Below are positions 1 to 5,165 of a stretch of 6,288 bases of DNA, piece after piece. A program made the translations under genes and the position numbers. Source of the stretch: Bacteroidota bacterium. Its GTDB lineage: Bacteria > Bacteroidota > Ignavibacteria > Palsa-1295. Positions within the stretch are counted from its first letter, which is position 1. Each line of letters starts with the position of its first letter. The stretch lies in NCBI GenBank assembly GCA_025363505.1, contig JANYDV010000080.1:1-6288 (forward strand). Reading direction: 5' to 3'. The notes under the pieces were generated by a model. That model made no database searches. It had not been told where the DNA came from and worked only from the letters and a program-made list of their open reading frames with translations.

Positions 1-1361
1 ACAATGAACATTGGGATCTTGGTCCCATCTTTACTTGTATAAAATATCTGCTTTGAATCATATTCTTCCGGGTTAAATTTTACGAGGCTTTTTCGGAAGA
101 CAGTCGAAGTGTTTTTCTCGATGTCGTAATGATAGATCGTCGCAGGATAGGTGAATGATGAGAATGTATAAAATACTTCCTTGTCTTTTTTTCTTCCTCC
201 GAAACCGTTGGCGCTGCCGATGGTTGGGAGTTTGATCTCATGGAGTTGCTTTCCCGTAAGATCATATACATAAGAATGATTGCTTGCATCTTTCATATAC
301 GTTGCAATGAACTTCCCATCGATCATCAAAATATTTTCGAGTACATCTTTTGATTCAGGAATCACCTCTGTCCATTTCGATGCAGTTGCGAGTGTCGTTT
401 TGACAATTTTATTTTTCGGTGCATTCAAATTTGTTCTAATAAACAGGACTTCACCCTCTGATTCGATAATGCCGGCTTCAACATCAAGGTCAGCATTAAC
501 TGTTATAAAGCCTGCCGATGGATTTGTAAAGTCTTTGACGAGAAGGATATTTCCTTTACGACCGGGTTCTTGAACATACACCGTCAAGTATCGCTCGTCT
601 TCAGTTGGTCCACAATAAAACATACGTTTTGGTTGGGTCTTATCTTCATAAATCAATTCGTCTTTGCTTTGGTCATCACCGAGTTTATGGTAATAGACCT
701 TCATATATTCGTTTGCGGAGATATATGCTGCACCTGTCGGAGCATCAAAACGACTGTAATAAAATCCGTTTTTCCACCATGCCGCGCCGGAAAACTTTAC
801 CCACTCGATGTGATCGCTGAGTTGTTTGCCGGTTGCCAGATCGAGCACAAATAACTCCTGCCAGTCAGAGCCGGCTTTTTGAACGGAGTAGGCAAGATAT
901 TTATCATCATTAGAAGGGAATTCACCGCCGAGTGCAACAGTGCCGTCTTTGCTCATCGTGTTCGGGTCGAGCAAAATTCTTGGTTCGCCGGTTAAACCTT
1001 CTTGAATGAATACGACAGATTGATTCTGTAAGCCGTCGTTCTTTTGGAACATATAATATTTGCCGATCTTTTGCGGAGCGGTAAATTTTGGGTAGTTCAT
1101 AATTTCTTCGAGACGGTTTTTGATCTTCTGACGAAAAGGAATTTTCGAGAGGTAATCGAACGTCACTTTATTTTCTTCCTCAACCCATCGTTTGGTCTCG
1201 GCGGTGTCAGTATTTTCAAGCCAGCGATATGGGTCTGCTACTGTTGTGCCAAAATAGTCATCGGTGACTGTTCCTTTTTGGGTAGCAGGGTATTGTAGTT
1301 GCGCGTTGGTAGTGTTTGCAACACTCATAAGTAGTAAAAGAAAGAAAATGAAACGCTTCAT
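1..1361 (-). CDS. Prolyl oligopeptidase (peptidase S9A), exported; C-terminal part cut off by window edge
   Basis: The frame is open without a stop from the ATG at 1361-1359 down to base 1, giving 453 residues. Residues 1-20 (MKRFIFFLLLLMSVANTTNA) are a typical signal peptide with likely cleavage after NA, so the mature enzyme is probably periplasmic or outside the cell. The next part matches the S9A N-terminal segment: a DDYFGTTVADPYRWLE stretch near residues 35-50 corresponds to the family's Y-G-x-x-V-x-DPYRWLE signature. About residues 90-440 are the beta-propeller that gates access in this family (e.g. EWVKFSGAAWWKNGFYYSRF, then KEVFYTFSSFTYPATIYHYD). The visible part ends at SKDGTKIPMFI, the first strand of the catalytic alpha/beta-hydrolase domain, so the Ser-Asp-His triad lies outside the window. 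Family members are about 700 residues and cut after proline in short peptides. It is divergent from the gene at 1437. No Shine-Dalgarno sequence precedes the start. Family assignment is firm; activity cannot be judged without the triad. Confidence 0.95.
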   Translation of the reverse strand, partial: MKRFIFFLLLLMSVANTTNAQLQYPATQKGTVTDDYFGTTVADPYRWLENTDTAETKRWVEEENKVTFDYLSKIPFRQKIKNRLEEIMNYPKFTAPQKIGKYYMFQKNDGLQNQSVVFIQEGLTGEPRILLDPNTMSKDGTVALGGEFPSNDDKYLAYSVQKAGSDWQELFVLDLATGKQLSDHIEWVKFSGAAWWKNGFYYSRFDAPTGAAYISANEYMKVYYHKLGDDQSKDELIYEDKTQPKRMFYCGPTEDERYLTVYVQEPGRKGNILLVKDFTNPSAGFITVNADLDVEAGIIESEGEVLFIRTNLNAPKNKIVKTTLATASKWTEVIPESKDVLENILMIDGKFIATYMKDASNHSYVYDLTGKQLHEIKLPTIGSANGFGGRKKDKEVFYTFSSFTYPATIYHYDIEKNTSTVFRKSLVKFNPEEYDSKQIFYTSKDGTKIPMFI

Positions 1362-1422
1362 AATGGAATGGGGTATAATAGTGCTCTGTACTACGGTATT
1401 TCTTCTCTTTCTGTTCCATTAT
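1360..1422. repeat. 9-bp perfect inverted repeat bracketing the divergent promoter region
   Basis: ATAATGGAA at 1360-1368 is the exact reverse complement of TTCCATTAT at 1414-1422, with 45 bases between. The left arm overlaps the oligopeptidase start codon (1359-1361), and the right arm lies 14 bases before the purT ATG. The arms are too far apart to form a terminator hairpin. The placement would suit a pair of operator half-sites read by both genes, but chance in AT-rich sequence is a real alternative, since no known regulator motif is recognised. Confidence 0.4.
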
Positions 1423-1436
1423 CTTGTTAACGGTTT
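1362..1436. promoter_or_regulatory. Divergent promoter region between the prolyl oligopeptidase and purT genes
   Basis: These 75 bases separate two divergently transcribed genes and must carry both promoters unless these lie further inside the genes. Seen directly: a TATTATA on the minus strand (plus-strand 1374-1380) that could be a -10 box 12 bases ahead of the oligopeptidase ATG, with no recognisable -35 partner. A 9-bp inverted repeat brackets the region (listed separately). On the purT side no clear -10/-35 pair or Bacteroidota-type TTG/TAnnTTTG pair is evident. Promoter function is inferred from layout more than from motif quality. Confidence 0.45.
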
Positions 1437-3476
1437 ATGACTAAAAAGATCCTACTTCTTGGCTCGGGTGAACTTGGCAAAGAATTTGTTATAGCGGCAA
1501 AACGTCTCGGACAATATGTGATCGCGGTTGATTCGTATAATGATGCGCCTGCCCAACAAGTTGCCGACGAGCGTGAAGTAATAGATATGCTTGATGGTGC
1601 GGCTCTTGATGCGGTGATTGCAAAGCACAAGCCTGATCTGATCGTCCCGGAAATAGAAGCTATTCGTACTGAACGGTTTTATGATTATGAACAGCAAGGC
1701 ATTCAAGTTGTCCCGAGTGCACGAGCCGCGAACTTTACGATGAACCGCAAAGCCATTCGTGATCTTGCCGCAAAAGAACTTGGCTTGCGAACAGCAAAGT
1801 ATCAGTATGCAACGACACTCGATCAATTTAAGAAAGCTATTAGCGAGATCGGTATTCCGTGTGTGGTAAAGCCGTTGATGTCTTCATCAGGGAAAGGGCA
1901 ATCCACCGTTAAGTCGGAAGCTGATATCGAGAAGGCTTGGGAATCTGCAACAACTAAAGGTCGAGGAGATTTGATCGAAGTGATTGTCGAAGAGTTTATC
2001 AAATTTGAATCTGAAATTACTCTTCTCACTGTAACGCAAAATAATGGCGAGACCCTATTTTGCCCACCAATCGGACACCGCCAGGAGCGTGGCGACTATC
2101 AAGAAAGCTGGCAACCTGCAGAAATAAACAGCACACAACTTCTCGAAGCAGAAGAAATGGCGCGTCAGGTAACGAAGGCACTGAGCGGTGCGGGTATTTG
2201 GGGGGTGGAGTTTTTTCTCGGCAAAGAAGAAGTCTATTTTTCCGAGTTATCACCTCGACCTCACGATACGGGAATGGTAACACTTTCGGGTTCGCAGAAT
2301 TTTTCTGAATTTGAATTGCATTGTCGTGCTGTACTTGGTTTGCCAATACCAGAAATCACATTAGAACGTGCTGCGGCGAGTGCGGTTATCCTTGCTACCG
2401 ATGAGTCATCAACACCACCAAATTATGAAGGGCTTCGCGAAGCATTGGCACTTCCCAAATCGGATGTAAAAATATTCGGGAAACCAACGACTCGCAACTA
2501 TCGACGTATGGGGGTTGCGCTTGCATACGATGCTGTTGGTTCTTCGACAGATGACTTACGAAAAAAAGCAAAAGAAATTGCTGATAAGGTAAAAGTTGTA
2601 ACAAAAAAAGAGATAATAATGAGCTACTGTAAGTGCATCTTCCTAATGGTATTGCCATCAATAATATTACTATCGTTGATTCAGGATGTTAAAAGTGCGC
2701 TCCCTTCGAAACAATATCGAAAAACTCCATCTGATTTAAAAATGCAGTATGATAGCCTCAATATCATGACAGCAGATGGGAAACGTCTTAGTGCATGGTT
2801 ATGCAAACCTGAAAAGAAACGAAGTGATGTTATAATAATTCTCGCTTCGGGCGATGCTGGTAACATGGGGGACAATCTTGTTTTAGCTCAGTCAATTACT
2901 GAGAGTGTAGGTGTAAATATATTACTATTTGACTATCGTGGATTTGGCAGTAGCGATCAATGCACTATCGATACCGATCTTATTGCAATCCCCGAGTTCA
3001 CGACTGACATTTATTCTGTTACTTCGTTTGTAAAACAATATTTACAGAGTGATACAAGCAAAATTATACTGTATGGAAGGTCTATGGGGGCAAGTCTTTC
3101 GATAACAACAGCTGTTAGATACGGTGATGTCGGCGGCGTAATTGCCGAGAGTCCTTACGTTACGCAAAGGGAATTGGTTGAGAAGATAAATATTTTTCGT
3201 AAGCAGCAAAATAGCAAACGAGTTGCCAAAAGTCTCGACTTGCCTTTATTAGAACCCATGTCAGTTATTAGTCAATTAAGATGTAGTATATTACTGATAC
3301 ACGGCCAGAACGAAAAATTTATTTCAAACGACCAAATCTCAGAGCTTTTTAATCATTGCCCCTCTCCCAAAAAGACACTTTGGATTGCCTCCAATTGCAA
3401 TCATCTAGAGGTTGTCTATAAAGAAAAAAATATTTTTATAAGCTACCTTTCTTCTTTTGTAAACTCGTTGGAATAA
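1437..3476 (+). CDS. purT: Formate-dependent phosphoribosylglycinamide formyltransferase (PurT) in one frame with a C-terminal alpha/beta hydrolase
   Basis: The first ~391 of 679 residues are a complete PurT, an ATP-grasp enzyme that makes formyl-GAR from GAR, formate and ATP in cytoplasmic purine synthesis. The nucleotide-fold loop LLGSGELGKE lies at 7-16, VPEIEAI at 70-76, the ATP-grasp loop SSSGKGQ at 149-155, HRQERGDYQESWQP at 214-227, SPRPHDTGMVT at 272-282, and YRRMGVA at 355-361. Counterparts of the E. coli ATP, metal and substrate ligands are present (E12-L13, E72, R104, K145, E258, E270, D277, R356-R357). E. coli PurT has 392 residues and ends near VKVQG; here VKVV lies at 385-388, so the enzyme part is full length. 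Its stop codon is missing, and the frame continues into an unrelated hydrolase from M395, described separately. The start is fixed by an in-frame TAA at 1428-1430. No Shine-Dalgarno sequence precedes it (GGTTTATG). The PurT call is very secure; whether the cell makes one protein or two is open. Confidence 0.95.
   Translation: MTKKILLLGSGELGKEFVIAAKRLGQYVIAVDSYNDAPAQQVADEREVIDMLDGAALDAVIAKHKPDLIVPEIEAIRTERFYDYEQQGIQVVPSARAANFTMNRKAIRDLAAKELGLRTAKYQYATTLDQFKKAISEIGIPCVVKPLMSSSGKGQSTVKSEADIEKAWESATTKGRGDLIEVIVEEFIKFESEITLLTVTQNNGETLFCPPIGHRQERGDYQESWQPAEINSTQLLEAEEMARQVTKALSGAGIWGVEFFLGKEEVYFSELSPRPHDTGMVTLSGSQNFSEFELHCRAVLGLPIPEITLERAAASAVILATDESSTPPNYEGLREALALPKSDVKIFGKPTTRNYRRMGVALAYDAVGSSTDDLRKKAKEIADKVKVVTKKEIIMSYCKCIFLMVLPSIILLSLIQDVKSALPSKQYRKTPSDLKMQYDSLNIMTADGKRLSAWLCKPEKKRSDVIIILASGDAGNMGDNLVLAQSITESVGVNILLFDYRGFGSSDQCTIDTDLIAIPEFTTDIYSVTSFVKQYLQSDTSKIILYGRSMGASLSITTAVRYGDVGGVIAESPYVTQRELVEKINIFRKQQNSKRVAKSLDLPLLEPMSVISQLRCSILLIHGQNEKFISNDQISELFNHCPSPKKTLWIASNCNHLEVVYKEKNIFISYLSSFVNSLE
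2601..2632 (+). other. A7 homopolymer junction between purT and the hydrolase; hidden tandem stop overlapping ATG
   Basis: Bases 2603-2609 are seven A. In the annotated frame they read ACA AAA AAA GAG ATA ATA ATG and run on into the hydrolase. With one A fewer the same bases read ACA AAA AAG AGA TAA TAA, ending purT after VVTKKR. The second TAA (2617-2619) shares a base with the hydrolase ATG at 2619-2621. The tract also forms A AAA AAA in the register of a -1 ribosomal slippery heptamer; a -1 shift would end at TAA 2630-2632. I see no strong hairpin just downstream. The layout strongly suggests two genes that overlapped by one base, now joined by a one-base change or base-call error. Confidence 0.75.
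2619..3476 (+). CDS. Alpha/beta hydrolase (BEM46/YfhR-like) with its own N-terminal signal or anchor; alternative separate gene
   Basis: Read from ATG 2619 (M395 of the joined frame) this is a self-contained 285-residue protein, a usual length for the family. A hydrophobic segment (about fused residues 400-416, IFLMVLPSIILLSLIQ) follows one lysine, like a signal peptide or membrane anchor; the KSA at its end is a poor signal-peptidase site, so anchoring is possible. Then come the oxyanion loop SGDAGN (471-476; relatives usually have HGNAGN), FDYRGFGSSD (498-507), the nucleophile elbow GRSMG with Ser549, AESPY, LIHGQNE with Glu626 where most relatives have Asp, and His656 in NCNH. A Ser-Glu-His triad is therefore plausible. 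Substrate unknown; esterase, thioesterase or peptidase activity all fit. Sampled lines are about 32-35% GC against about 45% in purT, hinting at a different origin. An N-terminal export segment makes little sense inside a PurT fusion, supporting a separate gene. Confidence 0.7.
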   Translation: MSYCKCIFLMVLPSIILLSLIQDVKSALPSKQYRKTPSDLKMQYDSLNIMTADGKRLSAWLCKPEKKRSDVIIILASGDAGNMGDNLVLAQSITESVGVNILLFDYRGFGSSDQCTIDTDLIAIPEFTTDIYSVTSFVKQYLQSDTSKIILYGRSMGASLSITTAVRYGDVGGVIAESPYVTQRELVEKINIFRKQQNSKRVAKSLDLPLLEPMSVISQLRCSILLIHGQNEKFISNDQISELFNHCPSPKKTLWIASNCNHLEVVYKEKNIFISYLSSFVNSLE

Positions 3477-3681
3477 AGAATCTAAGTAAAAAAAGGTTTT
3501 CTTTTCATTTGACCCCCAAAAAATCACTTCCTTACTGTATTTGAAACAAATTAGCTATTATGAAGAAAAACAAGATGGCGATTTTCGGGTTATAAATAGT
3601 TGAGCAGTGTTTTTTGCCCTGTGTTGTAACTTGATGATTGGTAAATGTCCCCTTTGTGTACCCGAAGGAGATTACTGATCT
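3477..3681. other. AT-rich intergenic region upstream of the araC-family gene
   Basis: These 205 bases hold no credible gene. Weak promoter candidates are TTGACC at 3509-3514 with TACTGT at 3533-3538 (18-base spacer), and a better -10-like TATAAAT at 3591-3597 without a -35 partner; neither is convincing. An 11-codon frame (MKKNKMAIFGL, 3560-3595) has the look of the first residues of an exported protein but stops at once and may be chance or a remnant. No strong terminator follows the hydrolase: the only stem, AAAAG/CTTTT at 3491-3505, has a single G-C pair. The region ends in the Shine-Dalgarno sequence of the regulator. Confidence 0.5.
3665..3670 (+). promoter_or_regulatory. Shine-Dalgarno sequence of the AraC-family gene
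   Basis: AAGGAG lies 11 bases before the ATG at 3682. It supports that start over the out-of-frame ATG at 3686. It is the only clear Shine-Dalgarno sequence in the window; the other four starts lack one. Confidence 0.7.
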
Positions 3682-4611
3682 ATGTATGGAAGTCGAGAGA
3701 TTAAAGTCGTAAATGAATTGCCTGATCCATCATTGTATGATGGTGATCAGTCTGGTCCGCGTTTTATATTTCCCAACTCGATTATTCGAGGCTCGTCTAC
3801 ACACTACCATTTCCCGGAGCATACCGCCCCCCTGGCAGTACACTGCAATTTTCATGGAATTGGTGCGTATGATGAATCATCTTCGCATTATGAAATTGAT
3901 GACCACTCATTTCTCCTTTTAAATGAAGGACAGCGTTACTCCATCACTATAGAATCCGAAAAACCTGTTGAAGCATTTTATGTTTTTTTTCGGACGGGCT
4001 ACGCCGAAGAAGTATATGCAGTATATTCGAAAGAGATACTTTCTCTTCTTGATGATCCGACATCAACGGCAGAAAAGCTTCATTTCGTCGATATGAAGTA
4101 TTCCGATGATTTGCATTTGAAGCCGAGTATGCTTCGTTTGAAATCATTATTTGATAACGGCACCATCATCGCAGAACAACTCGAGGAAGAATTTTCTTTA
4201 TTAATGGGGTCATTGCTTCGGAGTCAATGTGAGACGTTTCAGCAAACGCAAAAACTTTCTGCACAACGCCACTCGACTCGCGTTGAACTTTATAAACGAT
4301 TGCAACGGTCGCGGGAGTTGATGGACTCTTCATTTTGCAGCGAGTTGTCTCTAAATATAATCGCAAGCGGAGCGTGCCTATCACCACATCATTTTCTCCG
4401 GCAGTTTAAAGCCTTGTACGGCATTACCCCGCACCAATATCTCATCCAGAAACGACTTGCAAAAGCGCATGAACTCTTGCGCAACGAGAATCTAACCATT
4501 ACCGAAATTTGTCATACGATAGGCTTTGAGAGTCTCGGCTCGTTTAGTTGGATGTTCCGCCGCCATTTCGGATGCTCGCCTGAACAGCTTCGCAAACAAG
4601 TTATACAATAA
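3682..4611 (+). CDS. AraC/XylS-family transcriptional regulator with cupin-like sensor domain
   Basis: This 309-residue cytoplasmic protein has the usual two-part plan and length of the family. About residues 30-110 look like a small beta-rich cupin-type ligand domain (HYHFPEHTAP at 41-50, then SFLLLNEGQRYSITIE at 76-91, where AraC-type sensors commonly have a turn before the next strand). A helical linker occupies about 140-210. The DNA-binding part has two helix-turn-helix units: 222-247 (LSLNIIASGACLSPHHFLRQ then FKALYG) and 271-305, where ITEICHTIGFESLGSFSWMF and RRHFGCSPEQLR follow the AraC signature (x-GF-x-S-x-x-x-F-x-x-x-F-x-x-x-x-G-x-x-P). The next gene, 72 bases downstream on the same strand with no terminator between, encodes a VOC protein and is the likely target or operon partner. 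The ligand cannot be told from sequence. Family call is secure. Confidence 0.95.
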   Translation: MYGSREIKVVNELPDPSLYDGDQSGPRFIFPNSIIRGSSTHYHFPEHTAPLAVHCNFHGIGAYDESSSHYEIDDHSFLLLNEGQRYSITIESEKPVEAFYVFFRTGYAEEVYAVYSKEILSLLDDPTSTAEKLHFVDMKYSDDLHLKPSMLRLKSLFDNGTIIAEQLEEEFSLLMGSLLRSQCETFQQTQKLSAQRHSTRVELYKRLQRSRELMDSSFCSELSLNIIASGACLSPHHFLRQFKALYGITPHQYLIQKRLAKAHELLRNENLTITEICHTIGFESLGSFSWMFRRHFGCSPEQLRKQVIQ

Positions 4612-4683
4612 CAATAGGAAATACACGATTCCTTTACATAGACATCGTATATTTATTTTTTTACTTATTTAGAAAGATCATTT
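4612..4683. other. Short spacer between the AraC-family gene and the VOC gene
   Basis: Seventy-two bases with no terminator-like stem. A 5-bp inverted repeat AGGAA/TTCCT (4616-4620 and 4629-4633) and ACGAT/ATCGT arms within 4624-4649 are present, but both are short. The 3' half is very T-rich and there is no Shine-Dalgarno sequence before the ATG at 4684. The spacer would allow read-through from the regulator, or could carry a regulator-responsive promoter; the sequence does not decide. Confidence 0.35.
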
Positions 4684-5049
4684 ATGTCAAGACCAGTACA
4701 TTTCGAAATTCCGGCAGAGAATGCCGAGCGCGCTACCAAATTTTTTGGTGACGTCTTTGGATGGACGTTCAATTCTTGGGGCGATGGGGCTGAGTATTTC
4801 CTCGCCGATACCGGTAAAGAGGGCATGGGCATCAACGGCGCAATCATGAAACGTCGTGACCCAAATCAGCCACTTGTTAATAGTATTGATGTGCCTTCAA
4901 TAGATGAATTCGCAAAAAAGATTGAAGCAAATGGTGGTATGATGGTAGTACAGAAAGTTGCTGTCCCAACCATGGGCTATAGCGCCTATTTCAAAGATAC
5001 TGAAGGCAATATCCACGGTTTATGGCAAACTGATCCGAACGCGAAATAA
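4684..5049 (+). CDS. VOC-family protein (glyoxalase/bleomycin-resistance/dioxygenase fold)
   Basis: A 121-residue single-module VOC protein with the paired beta-alpha-beta-beta-beta layout. The first half opens with VHFEIP (5-10), an ERATKFFGDVFGW helix (15-27) and INGAIMKRR (50-58). The second half has VNSIDVPSIDEFAKKIEANG (65-84), GGMMVVQKVAVPTMGYSAYF (84-103) and the typical C-terminal KDTEGNIHGLWQTDPNAK (104-121), where the D-x-x-G-N turn and final strand are hallmarks of the superfamily. Members bind a divalent metal or act as binding or resistance proteins; this subgroup (predicted enzymes related to lactoylglutathione lyase) has no agreed substrate, and I cannot assign metal ligands. 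No signal peptide, so cytoplasmic. It follows the AraC-family gene and is closed by a clear terminator, suggesting a two-gene unit. Fold is secure; function is unknown. Confidence 0.93.
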   Translation: MSRPVHFEIPAENAERATKFFGDVFGWTFNSWGDGAEYFLADTGKEGMGINGAIMKRRDPNQPLVNSIDVPSIDEFAKKIEANGGMMVVQKVAVPTMGYSAYFKDTEGNIHGLWQTDPNAK

Positions 5050-5072
5050 TCAAAAGATGCGGTAATTGAAAT

Positions 5073-5102
5073 AACCTTGCGAGAAATCGTGAGGTTTTTT
5101 TT
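5073..5102 (+). terminator. Intrinsic terminator after the VOC gene
   Basis: AACCTTGCG (5073-5081) pairs with CGTGAGGTT (5088-5096) over nine positions, two of them G-T wobbles, around a 6-base loop. A run of eight T (5095-5102) overlaps the end of the stem. It begins 24 bases after the VOC stop and ends the regulator/VOC unit ahead of the next gene. Confidence 0.8.
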
Positions 5103-5124
5103 GCTTAAAAACAACGAAACTCAC

Positions 5125-5160
5125 TTGCCAAACTTTTGCTTATACCCCGATAGTATTATA
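5125..5160 (+). promoter_or_regulatory. Possible promoter of the Asp-box propeller gene
   Basis: After the terminator this gene needs its own promoter. TATTATA at 5154-5160, five bases before the ATG, resembles a -10 box and matches the TATTATA found ahead of the prolyl oligopeptidase start. TTGCCA at 5125-5130 lies too far away for a standard sigma-70 pair, but the spacing to TAGTATTA at 5151-5158 is close to the Bacteroidota -33 TTG / -7 TAnnTTTG type, with imperfect match. If real, the transcript would be leaderless or nearly so. Confidence 0.3.
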
Positions 5161-5165
5161 AGTTT

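Noticed and set aside
280..1298. Plus-strand open frames (e.g. 280-573, 570-854, 1044-1298)
   Set aside because: They lie antisense to the continuous prolyl oligopeptidase frame, whose translation matches the family throughout; the plus-strand products resemble no family I recognise.
1452..2346. Minus-strand and off-frame open frames inside purT (1452-1826, 1823-2029, 2026-2346, 2060-2308)
   Set aside because: Shadows of a well-conserved purT; no start context or domain content of their own.
3488..3505. Possible terminator after the hydrolase (AAAAG/CTTTT stem)
   Set aside because: Only one G-C pair and no T-run directly following the stem; too weak to call.
3509..3538. TTGACC/TACTGT as a sigma-70 promoter for the AraC-type gene
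   Set aside because: The -10 matches only three of six bases and would leave a leader of about 140 bases; kept only as a remark in the intergenic entry.
3560..3595. Tiny frame MKKNKMAIFGL resembling the start of an exported protein
   Set aside because: Only 11 codons, with no Shine-Dalgarno sequence and no continuation in the frame; chance is the simplest explanation, and a gene remnant cannot be shown.
4616..4649. Short inverted repeats between the regulator and VOC genes as an operator or terminator
   Set aside because: Five-base arms in AT-rich DNA, with no T-run after the stem; expected by chance.
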